Assembly (NCBI GenBank): GCA_016195985.1
Contig: JACPYP010000020.1
Location: forward strand, 62,001-126,000
Source of the DNA: Acidobacteriota bacterium
Lineage (GTDB): Bacteria > Acidobacteriota > Holophagae > Holophagales > Holophagaceae
Reading direction: 5' to 3'
Length of the DNA stretch: 64,000 bases
Shown: positions 1 to 8,323 of the stretch, piece after piece
Numbering within the stretch: position 1 is the stretch's first letter
Layout of the letters: the number at the start of each line of letters is the position of its first letter
Notes under the pieces: generated by a model
The model's database searches: none
The model's input: the letters and a program-made list of their open reading frames with translations, nothing else
Told to the model about the DNA's origin: nothing
Made by a program: the position numbers and the translations under genes

Positions 1-746
1 GCCACCGCCTGGGCGACGGCAGCCTGCGTTTCGCGGCCATCCAGGGCGTGGGGGACGTCTGGAACTTCCTCATTGAGCGGAAGGGCTCCACGGAACCCTT
101 CTGGCCCGGCCTTTCACCAGATCCGGCCCCGGCCTTCTGCGATCCCGGCCTGGTGCGCGTGGACCACCTCACCAACAACGTGGGCCCCGCCGAGATGGAG
201 GCCCTGGTGTATTTCTACGAGCGCCTCTACGGCTTCGGAGTCACCCGTGAATTCCACATCCGCGGCGCCCTGGGCACCGGCCTGGATTCCAAAGTCGTCC
301 AGAGCGCCAACAACCAGATCATCATTCCCATCAACCAGCCCACGGATGAGAAAAGCCAAGTGCAGGAGTACATCAACCGTCACAAAGGCCAGGGTGTCCA
401 GCACATCGCCATGTCCACCAACGACATCTTCCACACCCTTCGCACCCTCCAGGCCCAGGGCCTCAAATTCCTGCGCGTGCCCGACACCTACTACGAACTG
501 CTGCCCGGCCGCATCGCCAAGGGCGGCTACACCGTGCGCGAGGATCTCGGCCAAGTGAAGGAGATCGGCGTCCAGATCGATGGCGATGAAAGCGGCTACC
601 TGCTGCAGATCTTCACCGAGGACCAGATCGGCCCGCTCTTCTTCGAGATCATTCAGCGGCGGGGGAACATGGGCTTCGGCGAGGGCAACTTCCAGGCTCT
701 GTACGATTCCATCGAACTGGATCAGAAGAAGCGGGGCGTCCTCTAA
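1..746 (+). CDS. hppD: 4-hydroxyphenylpyruvate dioxygenase, C-terminal part (5' truncated by window edge)
   Basis: The reading frame is open from the first bases, so the gene starts outside the window; about 247 residues are visible. HPPD converts 4-hydroxyphenylpyruvate to homogentisate in tyrosine breakdown, using Fe(II). The visible part holds the second vicinal-oxygen-chelate half. Motifs that carry the three metal ligands in this family are present: VDHLTNNV (near base 165), QHIAMST (near base 400) and the glutamate in FFEIIQRRG (near base 635). The tail GFGEGNFQALYDSIELDQ plus KKRGVL is typical of the family C-terminus. Stop TAA at 744-746. The last part of this gene and its 3' flank are copied downstream (see repeats at 808 and 941). 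Family assignment is firm. Confidence 0.95.
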   Translation, partial: HRLGDGSLRFAAIQGVGDVWNFLIERKGSTEPFWPGLSPDPAPAFCDPGLVRVDHLTNNVGPAEMEALVYFYERLYGFGVTREFHIRGALGTGLDSKVVQSANNQIIIPINQPTDEKSQVQEYINRHKGQGVQHIAMSTNDIFHTLRTLQAQGLKFLRVPDTYYELLPGRIAKGGYTVREDLGQVKEIGVQIDGDESGYLLQIFTEDQIGPLFFEIIQRRGNMGFGEGNFQALYDSIELDQKKRGVL

Positions 747-807
747 CCCCGCCCCTGTTCCCCACGGCCGGGGCCCCTGCCCCTGCCTGCCCTGCTCGGA
801 GAGGAGG
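668..807 (+). repeat. hppD 3'-end repeat, copy A (within the gene and its flank)
   Basis: This 140-bp segment covers the last 26 codons of hppD, its stop and 61 bp of 3' flank ending in the first half of a hairpin (gaggagg). It is identical, base for base, to 941-1080, and its last 100 bases are nearly identical to 808-909. Confidence 0.9.
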
Positions 808-909
808 GATTCCATCGAACTGGATCAGAAGAAGAGGGGCGTCCTCTAACCCGCCCCTGTTCCCCACGGCCGGGGCCCCTGCCCCTGCCTGCCCTGCTCG
901 GAGAGGAGG
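808..909 (+). repeat. hppD 3'-end repeat, copy B (partial)
   Basis: The copy begins inside the hppD tail (gattccatcgaactgg), abuts copy A directly and repeats the stop codon and 3' flank. It differs from copy A by one substitution (gaagagg for gaagcgg) and one missing C after the stop codon. It is followed by the complete terminator hairpin. Confidence 0.88.
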
Positions 910-930
910 CTGCACCGCAGCCTCCTCTTT
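903..930 (+). terminator. intrinsic terminator of hppD
   Basis: An 11-bp perfect stem (GAGGAGGCTGC / GCAGCCTCCTC) closes a 3-nt loop (ACC) and is followed by TTT. Copies A and C of the 3'-end repeat stop part-way through the left arm (gaggagg), so only copy B keeps the full hairpin. Confidence 0.8.
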
Positions 931-940
931 ATCCTTGCGA

Positions 941-1080
941 CATGGGCTTCGGCGAGGGCAACTTCCAGGCTCTGTACGATTCCATCGAACTGGATCAGAA
1001 GAAGCGGGGCGTCCTCTAACCCCGCCCCTGTTCCCCACGGCCGGGGCCCCTGCCCCTGCCTGCCCTGCTCGGAGAGGAGG
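941..1080 (+). repeat. hppD 3'-end repeat, copy C
   Basis: This is an exact 140-bp duplicate of 668-807. It lies in non-coding DNA after the terminator and has no start codon context, so it is a gene-tail fragment and not a gene. Confidence 0.9.
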
Positions 1081-1186
1081 CTCGCCGAGTGGAAACACGG
1101 CGGCCTCACGCCAGCTCGGTGAACGCAGCGCCTTGTGGTTTCCCCAGCTTTTTCTTGGCGGATCCAGCCCCCGAAGCGCAGGTTGG

Positions 1187-1273
1187 CCACGGATGGCGCG
1201 GATTTACGCGGATTTGAATAGGGTGGTCACATATCCTTTGAATCCGTGTCAATCCGTTAAATCCGTGGTTCCA
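1187..1273. repeat. intergenic inverted repeat of the 'ccacggat...atccgtgg' type
   Basis: The element begins ccacggatggcgcggattta and ends tccgttaaatccgtggtt, so its ends are inverted repeats (ccacggat / atccgtgg), with further atccgcgt and atccgtgt copies inside. Dispersed repeats of this look occur in intergenic DNA of many bacterial phyla. No protein is encoded. Confidence 0.6.
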
Positions 1274-1331
1274 ATAGGCCCAGCGAGCATGGATTCATAC
1301 GAGGAAAGGAAAGCATCTGCCCCGTCCCATT

Positions 1332-1400
1332 CATCCCCTTCATCCTGGCTAATCAACTTCTTTTCTTTGGCCAGGATGGAGGAGATGAAGGGGATATGGA
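1332..1400. repeat. imperfect inverted repeat, possible large hairpin
   Basis: The left arm ccccttcatcctggc and the right arm gccaggatggaggagatgaagggg pair around an AT-rich centre (taatcaacttcttttctttg). The right arm holds a short insertion relative to the left. It looks like a dispersed intergenic repeat, independent of the neighbouring genes. Confidence 0.55.
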
Positions 1401-1470
1401 CAAGGGCCGCCTGGCGCCCAGAAACCCGCCTTCCTGTGAATCCTTGGCGCTTCTCCGTTGTTGATCTCGT

Positions 1471-1642
1471 GCACTTCGGCGAAGGCAACCTCTTCGCCCT
1501 CCGGGCTCAGACCTCCCCTGGAACCGGCCGACCAGTACCATTCATCCGTTCCCCTGGGAGGGCTTGTCCGCCACCCACCGTCGTTCTCCAGGCTCAGTAC
1601 AGCTCCATTGAGCTGGATCAGAAGAAGCGGGGCGTGCTGTAG
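1471..1642 (+). pseudogene. diverged two-part copy of the hppD C-terminal tail
   Basis: Bases 1471-1512 encode HFGEGNLFALRAQT and 1595-1642 encode QYSSIELDQKKRGVL plus stop, matching the hppD tail FGEGNFQALYDSIELDQ(KKRGVL) with a segment of about 80 bp between the parts. Unlike copies A-C, the DNA differs at many synonymous positions (attgagctg for atcgaactg, gtgctgtag for gtcctctaa). It is therefore older or came from a different hppD allele or paralogue. The frame has no start of its own. Confidence 0.55.
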
Positions 1643-1651
1643 CCACTCGCT

Positions 1652-2398
1652 TCAGTTCGACGCCGCCGGGGCTTGGACGCCCCTCTTCCGCAGGTGCTCC
1701 AGGAGAGCGTCGGCGTAGGCCCGCAGGCAGGCTTGGCGGATGTCGGCCTCGCTTCGGGATTCCGGAGGCAGGGGCCGGAGGTGAGGTCTCAGATCCAGGG
1801 TCGGCGTGATCAGGCCGAACCCGAAGGGCACTTGATTCCACCTGGAAGCCACCACATCGTCCTTTTCACGGCTTCGCTCCAACACCTCCCAGTTCGCCTC
1901 GAAGTGCCAGGGCAGGTAACCCAGCTCTTTCAGCGTCTCCTGGTTGTGCTGGTACCAGATTGGACCGTAGCCCAGGCCCAGGATCCCACCCGCCCCCGCA
2001 GCGATGGCCGCCGACCTCAGGGTCTGCCAATACGTGAACGCGGCGGCCGGGCACAGGGCTCCGAATAGGGCCCCGTAGCCTGTCGAGACCAACACGGTTT
2101 TTCTCCGGTCCCGCCCTGCGTTCGGATCCGTTTTCCCGCTCAGGGTGAGCCGAAAAATGCGGGTTGGGTCAGGCCGCGCCTTCGCCGGGTCCACCGGCAC
2201 ACCGAGACCTTCACCCAACCGGGCCACCATGGCTTTTTCCTCTTCGGGCGTCATGCCCGGAACCTTCTGGACCAGCTCGATCCCCTGCGCGCCCTTCTCG
2301 CGAAGAGCTGTCTCGGGGCGCTTGCAGGCGGATCCCAAGACGAGCAGCGCGCTGACCCATACCCAGGCCGCACCGGCACAAATGAAGGGCATTCGCAT
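1652..2398 (-). CDS. hypothetical lipoprotein
   Basis: About 248 residues. The ATG at 2398 is preceded by a GGAG at good spacing; an in-frame extension upstream to 2497 has no support. The N-terminus is a signal peptide (hydrophobic run WVWVSALLVLGSA) with a lipobox LGSAC, so the mature protein should be lipid-anchored at Cys. The next part is charged (KRPETALREK, EEEKAMVARLGEGLG). A central hydrophobic stretch (GYGALFGALCPAAAF to AAIAAGAGGILGLGYG) could be two membrane segments. I do not recognise the family. Downstream is the hppD repeat region; upstream is the divergent pseudopilin gene. Confidence 0.6.
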   Translation of the reverse strand: MRMPFICAGAAWVWVSALLVLGSACKRPETALREKGAQGIELVQKVPGMTPEEEKAMVARLGEGLGVPVDPAKARPDPTRIFRLTLSGKTDPNAGRDRRKTVLVSTGYGALFGALCPAAAFTYWQTLRSAAIAAGAGGILGLGYGPIWYQHNQETLKELGYLPWHFEANWEVLERSREKDDVVASRWNQVPFGFGLITPTLDLRPHLRPLPPESRSEADIRQACLRAYADALLEHLRKRGVQAPAASN

Positions 2399-2511
2399 GG
2401 GGACTCCGTGCATGAATCGGGGCCGAGCAAAAAATAGCGGTGAGTCGGCTTTCATTCTAGCCTCATCCCAAGCTCGCTCCAGGCGACGCCGAGTCACGGT
2501 AAGGTTATGCC

Positions 2512-2913
2512 ATGGCCTTCCTCCCCTCCCGTCAGCGCGGGTTCACCCTCATCGAACTCATCGTGGTCATGACCATCCTGGCCCTGCTGGCCACGGTGGG
2601 CCTGGCCGGGTACCGCCACAAGACCCTGGTGGCTCGTGAATCGGTGCTGAGGGAGAACCTCTTCCAGCTGAACCACGCCCTGGAGCAGTACCGGGCGGAC
2701 CGGGGCAAGTACCCCTCCAGCCTCAACGCCTTGCGTGAGCTGGGCTACCTGCGGGACATGCCCTGGGATCCCATGACGCGATCCCGGGACACCTGGCAGA
2801 CCGAACTGGAACCGCCGGATCCCGAGAACCCGGATGCGGAGCTAGGCATCTGGAAGGTGCGCAGCGGCTCCACGGACAAGAGCGAGGACGGCATCCCCTA
2901 CAACGAGTGGTAG
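2512..2913 (+). CDS. type II secretion GspG-like / type IV pseudopilin
   Basis: This 133-residue protein has a class III prepilin leader: a short basic start (MAFLPSRQRG) and cleavage before FTLIELIVVMTILALLATVG, with the conserved Glu at +5 of the mature protein. The hydrophobic N-terminal helix is followed by a GspG-like core with the EQYRADRGKYPSSLNAL signature and a PWDPMTR segment. The C-terminus (TDKSEDGIPYNEW) resembles the Ca-binding end of GspG proteins. It would be processed by a prepilin peptidase and join a pseudopilus. No other secretion or pilus gene is adjacent, so it is isolated in this window. Confidence 0.85.
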   Translation: MAFLPSRQRGFTLIELIVVMTILALLATVGLAGYRHKTLVARESVLRENLFQLNHALEQYRADRGKYPSSLNALRELGYLRDMPWDPMTRSRDTWQTELEPPDPENPDAELGIWKVRSGSTDKSEDGIPYNEW

Positions 2914-2938
2914 AAGCCGCTCTAGCCTTCAGGAAGCC

Positions 2939-3466
2939 ATGAGTCCGCGCACGCTGCACCGCCTCGATCAGACCGCCCAAATCCTTCTGCTCCTCTGGGC
3001 GGGCGCCGCCCTGGGCTTCGGCGTGTTTTCCGCACCGGTTTTCTTCCGCGAACTGCCCAGCCGCGACCTCGCCGGACGCATCGCCGGGCTCATCATCGGG
3101 CGCCTGGACTGGGCCGCCTGGGCCGTCTTCGCGGTGGCCGGGCTCAGCTGGGCCGGACGCTGGATGGCCGAGGTGAAGGAGGATGTCATCGGCCCTCTGC
3201 GCCTCTGGAGTTCCGCCCTGATGGTGGCCCTGCTCATGTGCCTGGCCAGCAGTTTCCTCATCACGCCCAAGATCCAGGCCATCCGCGCCCGCATCGACGC
3301 CCCCATCGAAAGCCTGGCCCCGGACCACGCGGATCGCGTGGCCTGCAACAAGGCCCACGGTCTGAGCCGCAACCTCTTCTTCCTCCGCATCCTGCTGGCC
3401 GTGGGCCTGGCCGCCACCGTGGGCCTGCTCCCCCTGAAGAACGAGGATCAGGCCCCCTTGGCCTGA
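2939..3466 (+). CDS. DUF4149-like integral membrane protein
   Basis: This 175-residue protein has about four predicted membrane helices (near residues 12-35, 50-70, 85-110 and 145-165). The N-terminal segment has the pattern LLLLWAGAALGFGVFSAPVFF seen in the DUF4149/TMEM205-like family. The family function is not established. It starts 25 bp after the pseudopilin gene, and its 3' end overlaps the convergent efflux adaptor gene by 19 bp. Confidence 0.65.
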   Translation: MSPRTLHRLDQTAQILLLLWAGAALGFGVFSAPVFFRELPSRDLAGRIAGLIIGRLDWAAWAVFAVAGLSWAGRWMAEVKEDVIGPLRLWSSALMVALLMCLASSFLITPKIQAIRARIDAPIESLAPDHADRVACNKAHGLSRNLFFLRILLAVGLAATVGLLPLKNEDQAPLA

Positions 3467-4551
3467 ACCCGGTCGCCGTCCTTCAGTCCGAAGGGCGGGT
3501 TGAGCACCACGGTGTCGCCCGGCTGCAGGCCGCCCAGGACGCGGAGGCGCTGGTCCTCCTCCTCGCCCAGCTGCAGGACCTGGAAACGCACCCGGCCATC
3601 CGCCTGGAGCACGGCGGCCACGGACTTGCCGTCTCTCAGCACCACAGCCTCCGTGGGCACGGCGAAGCGGCTGGAGGCCTTCACCTTCAGGCTCACCTGC
3701 ACGAAACCTCCGGCCAGGAAGGCCCCATCCCGGTTGTCCAGATCCGCCTCCGCCAACAGCGTGCGGGTGCGGGGATCCAGGGCGCCGGCCACGCGGCTCA
3801 CCTTCACGGACCGGACCAGTTCGGGCCGCTCCGCGGGCCGGACCTCCACCAGGGTGCCCGGTTTCACCAGGGAGGCCACGGAGGCATCCAGGTAGAAGGT
3901 CACCCGCAGACGATCCACCTGGGCCAAGGTCATCAGGGGTTGGGCCGAACTGGTGGTGCCTCCGTTCTGCACCAGGGCGCCGGGATCGGCGAAGCGCTGG
4001 GTCACCACACCGCTGAAGGGGGCCTTCACCACCTGGTAGCCCTTGAGGGTGGCCTGGGAGGCCAGCTTTTCCGCCGCCACCTTCGCGTCGGCATCGGCCT
4101 GTTCCACATCCCGGGGGCTGAGGAGCCCGTCTTTGCCCAAGGCCCGGCTGCGCTCCGCGTTGCGGCGCTTGTTCTCCGCATCCGCCTGGAGGGCCTGGGC
4201 GTCCCGGTCCGTTTCCGGCGATTCCACCACGGCCACCACCTGGCCCGCGCGCACCGGCGAGCCCTTGTCCACGGAGATGTTCCGCAGGAAACCGCTCACC
4301 TTGGCATAGAGGGTGGTGCTGGCGAAGGGCAACGCCTCGCCCTGGAGGTTGAGGCTCCGGTCGGCGGATTGAGCCCCCACCCGGAGGACGCGCACCTGCG
4401 GGCCCGCCTCCACCTCGCCCTTCCGCCGATGGGTCTCGTCCTTCAGTCCGGACTGCTTGGACCACAGGATCACGCCCACCCCCAGGGCCGCCGCGGCCAC
4501 GGTGAGAATGCCCCCCAGCTTGAAGGCCGGGGATTCCGGTCGTTCGCTCAT
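3448..4551 (-). CDS. RND efflux system periplasmic adaptor (membrane fusion protein)
   Basis: This 367-residue HlyD/AcrA-type protein has a single N-terminal membrane anchor (LGGILTVAAAALGVGVILW). It also has a barrel-sandwich lipoyl half (SVDKGSPVRAGQVVAVVESP), a helical hairpin rich in Ala/Glu/Lys, the second lipoyl half (VVKAPFSGVVTQRFADPGALV) and beta-barrel and membrane-proximal domains. It would link the inner-membrane pump to an outer-membrane channel. Its start overlaps the end of the pump gene by 4 bp, so the two are translationally coupled. No outer-membrane factor is encoded next to them. Confidence 0.92.
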   Translation of the reverse strand: MSERPESPAFKLGGILTVAAAALGVGVILWSKQSGLKDETHRRKGEVEAGPQVRVLRVGAQSADRSLNLQGEALPFASTTLYAKVSGFLRNISVDKGSPVRAGQVVAVVESPETDRDAQALQADAENKRRNAERSRALGKDGLLSPRDVEQADADAKVAAEKLASQATLKGYQVVKAPFSGVVTQRFADPGALVQNGGTTSSAQPLMTLAQVDRLRVTFYLDASVASLVKPGTLVEVRPAERPELVRSVKVSRVAGALDPRTRTLLAEADLDNRDGAFLAGGFVQVSLKVKASSRFAVPTEAVVLRDGKSVAAVLQADGRVRFQVLQLGEEEDQRLRVLGGLQPGDTVVLNPPFGLKDGDRVQAKGA

Positions 4552-7500
4552 GCTTCACTTCCTTCCTGTTCCTTTTGGAACCTGCTCTCCAGCAGGTGCG
4601 CCGTGGGCGGCTTCTTCCGCAGGAGGCTGTAGACGACGGGCACGATGAAAAGAGTGACGAAGGTGGCCATCAGCAGGCCGCCGATCACTGCCCGGCCCAG
4701 GGGCGCGTTCTGGCTGCCTGCCTCGCCCAGGGCAAGGGCCATGGGCACCATGCCGATGATCATGGCCAGGGCCGTCATCAGCACCGGCCGAAGGCGCACC
4801 TTGCCCGCTTCCAGGGCCGCCTCGACGGCGCTGAGGCCGGGATTCGCCGCGCGCACCTCGTTGGCGAAGCTCACGATGAGGATGGCGTTGGAGGTGGCGA
4901 TGCCCACGGCCATGATGGCGCCCATGAGCGATTCCACGTTGAAGGTCGTGCCCGTCAGCGCCAGCATCCACAGGATGCCCACCATGGCCCCAGGCACGGC
5001 CATGGTGATGATGAAGGGATCCAGCCAGCTCTGGAACAGCACCACCATGAGCAGGTAGACCAGCGCGATGGCGATGACCAGGCCGCCGCCCAGGCTGCGG
5101 AAGGATTCGGTCATCACCTCGTTCTGGCCCCGGACGCGGATCTTCATGGGCGGCGGCAATGGGCCCAGGGCCTTGATCTGGGTGTCGATGTCCCGCACCA
5201 CGCTGCCCAGGTCCCGGCCTTCGACGCTGGCCATCACGTCCAGGACCCGCTGCACCGTGGCATGGTTGATCTCGCTGGGCGTGCTGATGCGCTGGATGGA
5301 AGCCAGGTTGGACAAGGGCTGGAAGGTGGTCTGGGCCCCGGGCCCGGCGGCCTTGAAGGGGTCCGCCTGCAGCAGGTTGGCCGATCCAGGCAGGCCGAAG
5401 GGGGTGGCCATAAGGCGGTCCGGCGAATCCAGGTTGGCCAGGGGCGATTTCACCACCACCGTGTAGTTCACGCCGTTGGCAGGATTGAGGAAGTACGAGG
5501 GCGCCAGCTGGCCATTCCCCGACATGGACACCAGCAGGCCGTTGGCGACGTCCCGCTGGGCCACGCCCACCCGCGCCGCCCGCAGCCGATCCACCTCCAC
5601 GCGGTAGGCTGGGGACTCCGTCACCTGCTTGATGCGCACATCCGCCGCGCCGGGGATCTGCTGCATGGCCACCTTCAAGCGTTGGGCCACCTCCGCGCTG
5701 GCCTTCAGGTTGGGGCCCTCGATCTGCACATCGATGGGCGCGGCCACGCCGAAGTTCAGCACCTGGCTCACGATGTCCGCGGGCTGGAAATAGAAGCTGA
5801 CGCCGGGCAGGCGCCGGGGCAGTTCCGCCCGCAGCTTCGCCATGTGCTCGCGGGTGCGGTGGCCCTCCGGCGCCAGCGAGATGAAGATGTCCGCATCCTG
5901 GCTGGTGACGTTGTCGCTGGGCATGAAGGCCATGTTGAAGGCGTTGGGCACGCCGATGTTGCTGTTGACGGAACTCAGTTCCTGGGCGGGAATGAGCGAC
6001 CGGATTTCCGCCTCCACCTGGGCCACCACGCGCTCGGTCTCCTCCAAGCGCAGGCCCACGGGCGCGCGGACGTGCAGCTTCATGAGACCCACGTCCACAG
6101 TGGGGAAGAAGTCCCGGCCAATGCCGAAGAGCAGGCCGGAACTCACCAGCAGGAAGGCCACCGAAATCATCAGCACGAACACCCGGTGGTGCAGCACCTG
6201 GTCCAGGGCGCGGCCGTAGGCCTCCTGCAGGCGGCCCAACCATGTCTCCCGCCAGGCGTTGAAGCGGCCCCTGAGGCCCTCCGGTTCCGGGTGGTCGTGG
6301 TCCATGAGCATGCGGGCCATGGTCGGGACCAGGGTGCGGGACAGCACGTAGGAGGCCAGCATGGAAAACACCACGGCCATGGCCAGGGGCGTGAAGAGGT
6401 ACTTGGCGGGCCCCACCAGCAGCACCACCGGGAAGAACACGATGCAGATGGCCAGCGTGGCCACGATGGCGGGCACCGCGATCTGGCTGGCGCCGTCCAG
6501 AATCGCCACCGTCAGCGGCTTGCCCATGGCCTGGTTGCGGTGGATGTTCTCCACCTCCACCGTCGCGTCGTCCACCAACATGCCGATGGCCAGGCTGAGG
6601 CCGCCCAGAGTCATGATGTTGAGCGTCTGCCCCGACAGCTTCAACCCCACCAGGCCCACCAGGATGGCCAGGGGGATGCTGGTGCAGACGATGAGCATGC
6701 TGCGCCAGGAACCCAGGAACAGCAGGATCATGAGCGAAACGAGCAGCGAGGAGACCAGAGCTTCCTTGGCCACGTCCAGGATGGCGGCCCGCACGAAATG
6801 GCTCTGGTCGAAATCGAAGTGCAGCTCCATGCCCTTGGGCGCCGCCGCCTGGATGCTGGGCAGCACCTCCTTGGCTGCATCCACCACCGCCAGTGTGGAG
6901 GCATCCGCCTTCTTCAGGATGGCCAGGTAGGTGGCCCGCTGGCCGTTGATGCGCACGATGTTGGTCTGGTCCGCGAAGCCATCGTAGACCCGGGCCACGT
7001 CCCCCAGCAGCACCGGCGCGCCGTTCACCAGCTTCAGGGGCAGCCCCCGGAACTCCTCGATGGAAGCGGGGCTGGAATTGGTCAGCACCGGAATTTCGCG
7101 GCTGCCCATGCGGGCAGAACCGGCCGGAGTGATGACGTTCTCCGCCGACAGCGCGTTCACCACGTCCGCGGGGCTGAGCCCCCGGGCCGCCAGCTTGGCG
7201 GTATCGATGTCCACGGAGACCTGCCGCTGCTTGCCTCCGTAAGGCAGCGGCGTGGACAGCCCCGGGATGGTGAAGAGCCGGATGCGGATGAAGTTGGACG
7301 CGTAGTCCACGATTTGCTGCTCGGGCAGGGTGTCGCTGCGGGCCGCCAGCTGCACCACGGGCACGTTGCTGGCGTTGAACTGGATGACCGCTGGCGCCGT
7401 CATGCCCGGGGGCATGATGCGCAGGATGGGACCGCTGATGGCCGAGATCTGGGCGATGGCCGCGCCGATATCCGTGCCGGGCTGGAAGTAGACCCGCAGC

Positions 7501-7772
7501 AGGCCGATGCCCTGGATGCTCTGGGATTCGATGCGCTCGATGCCGTTCACCGTGGTGGACATGGCCCGCTCGCTGATGGTCACCACCCGGCGCTCCATCT
7601 CCTCCGGAGACAGGCCGCCGTACTGCCAGACCACCGCCACCACGGGAATGTCGATGCTGGGGAAGATGTCCACGGCCATGCGCTGGATGGAGAGCATGCC
7701 CATCATCAGCACCAGGAGGCACATCACGGCCGTCGTGTAGGGACGCCGCAGCGCGAGTCGAACGATCCACAT
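4548..7772 (-). CDS. RND-family efflux pump permease (AcrB/HAE1-type)
   Basis: The 1074-residue length is normal for the family. The N-terminus MWIVRLALRRPYTTAVMCLL forms TM1, followed by two large periplasmic loops and twelve membrane helices. The TM4 region GMLVDDATVEVENIHRN carries the paired aspartates of the proton relay, and the equivalent second-half region (MAVGIATSNAILIVSFANE) is present. The pump would export hydrophobic or toxic compounds; the substrate cannot be told from sequence. It lies between marR (12 bp upstream) and the adaptor (4-bp overlap). The permease-before-adaptor order is less common than the reverse. Confidence 0.93.
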   Translation of the reverse strand: MWIVRLALRRPYTTAVMCLLVLMMGMLSIQRMAVDIFPSIDIPVVAVVWQYGGLSPEEMERRVVTISERAMSTTVNGIERIESQSIQGIGLLRVYFQPGTDIGAAIAQISAISGPILRIMPPGMTAPAVIQFNASNVPVVQLAARSDTLPEQQIVDYASNFIRIRLFTIPGLSTPLPYGGKQRQVSVDIDTAKLAARGLSPADVVNALSAENVITPAGSARMGSREIPVLTNSSPASIEEFRGLPLKLVNGAPVLLGDVARVYDGFADQTNIVRINGQRATYLAILKKADASTLAVVDAAKEVLPSIQAAAPKGMELHFDFDQSHFVRAAILDVAKEALVSSLLVSLMILLFLGSWRSMLIVCTSIPLAILVGLVGLKLSGQTLNIMTLGGLSLAIGMLVDDATVEVENIHRNQAMGKPLTVAILDGASQIAVPAIVATLAICIVFFPVVLLVGPAKYLFTPLAMAVVFSMLASYVLSRTLVPTMARMLMDHDHPEPEGLRGRFNAWRETWLGRLQEAYGRALDQVLHHRVFVLMISVAFLLVSSGLLFGIGRDFFPTVDVGLMKLHVRAPVGLRLEETERVVAQVEAEIRSLIPAQELSSVNSNIGVPNAFNMAFMPSDNVTSQDADIFISLAPEGHRTREHMAKLRAELPRRLPGVSFYFQPADIVSQVLNFGVAAPIDVQIEGPNLKASAEVAQRLKVAMQQIPGAADVRIKQVTESPAYRVEVDRLRAARVGVAQRDVANGLLVSMSGNGQLAPSYFLNPANGVNYTVVVKSPLANLDSPDRLMATPFGLPGSANLLQADPFKAAGPGAQTTFQPLSNLASIQRISTPSEINHATVQRVLDVMASVEGRDLGSVVRDIDTQIKALGPLPPPMKIRVRGQNEVMTESFRSLGGGLVIAIALVYLLMVVLFQSWLDPFIITMAVPGAMVGILWMLALTGTTFNVESLMGAIMAVGIATSNAILIVSFANEVRAANPGLSAVEAALEAGKVRLRPVLMTALAMIIGMVPMALALGEAGSQNAPLGRAVIGGLLMATFVTLFIVPVVYSLLRKKPPTAHLLESRFQKEQEGSEA

Positions 7773-7784
7773 GACTGGCGCTCC

Positions 7785-8279
7785 TTAGGGCTTCTCGGGG
7801 GCGGGCCCGCTCAGCTCCGCCTCCATGCGATCGAGGTTGTCCATCACCGAACCCAGAAGGGCCCGCAGACGCTGGCGCTCCTCGCCGGCCAGCCCCCGCT
7901 CCATGCCTTCCCGCATGAAGCGACGGAATTCCAGGAGGGCCTCCGCCAGGGCCACCCCCTTCGGCTCCAGGCTGAAGAGCACCCGGCGGCGATGGGCGGG
8001 ATCCGCCTCGGAGCGCACGAGCCCGCGCTCCTGAAGGGCCCGCAGGATCCGGCTGGCCGTGGGCTTGTCCATCCAGGTGCACCTGGCCAGATCGCCATGG
8101 CAGCGCTCCTCTTTCTCGGCCATGGCCATGAGGAGCTGGTACTGCTGGGGCGAAATGCCGAAGGGAGCCAAGCCGCGCCAGGCCACTTGCCGCATGCGGC
8201 TTTTCACGGCCGTGATGGCGTGGGGCAGACTCACGGAGGTCCAGGCGGAAGATCGTTGCATAAGCAACAAATTACGCAA
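7785..8279 (-). CDS. MarR-family transcriptional regulator of the efflux operon
   Basis: The 164-residue protein is a winged-helix MarR-type dimer. The recognition region reads DLARCTWMDKPTASRILRALQERGLV and the wing RSEADPAHRRRVLFSLEPKG. It is the first gene of the operon and probably represses itself and the pump. The start is uncertain: a TTG at 8279 has a GGGGGA-like ribosome site at fair spacing, while an ATG at 8261 has none. Both lie inside an inverted repeat (8255-8280) that is a likely operator. Confidence 0.85.
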   Translation of the reverse strand: MRNLLLMQRSSAWTSVSLPHAITAVKSRMRQVAWRGLAPFGISPQQYQLLMAMAEKEERCHGDLARCTWMDKPTASRILRALQERGLVRSEADPAHRRRVLFSLEPKGVALAEALLEFRRFMREGMERGLAGEERQRLRALLGSVMDNLDRMEAELSGPAPEKP

Positions 8280-8280
8280 C
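8255..8280. promoter_or_regulatory. candidate MarR operator
   Basis: The 26-bp sequence starts GTTGCATAA and ends TTACGCAAC, arms that pair with one mismatch around GCAACAAA. It covers the start codons of marR, where autoregulating MarR proteins often bind. Confidence 0.5.
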
Positions 8281-8323
8281 AGAGATCCCCCTGTCTAGCC
8301 CAACCCACCCGGGGAGGGTTTGC

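Larger units (their letters stand above)
1081..1651. other. repeat-rich region without a convincing gene
   Basis: Between the last exact hppD tail copy and the lipoprotein gene I see no credible gene. The stretch contains two inverted-repeat elements (1187-1273 and 1332-1400) and a diverged two-part hppD tail copy (1471-1642). An open frame runs through 935-1642, but it simply reads through the tail copies and the repeats. Confidence 0.7.

Noticed and set aside
668-1080. Repeat array considered as CRISPR
   Set aside because: Units are coding-derived tails of 100-140 bp without regular short repeats and unique spacers.
935-1642. Open frame through the hppD tail repeats as a 235-residue gene
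   Set aside because: It merely links repeated gene tails and intergenic repeats; there is no ribosome site and no coherent protein.
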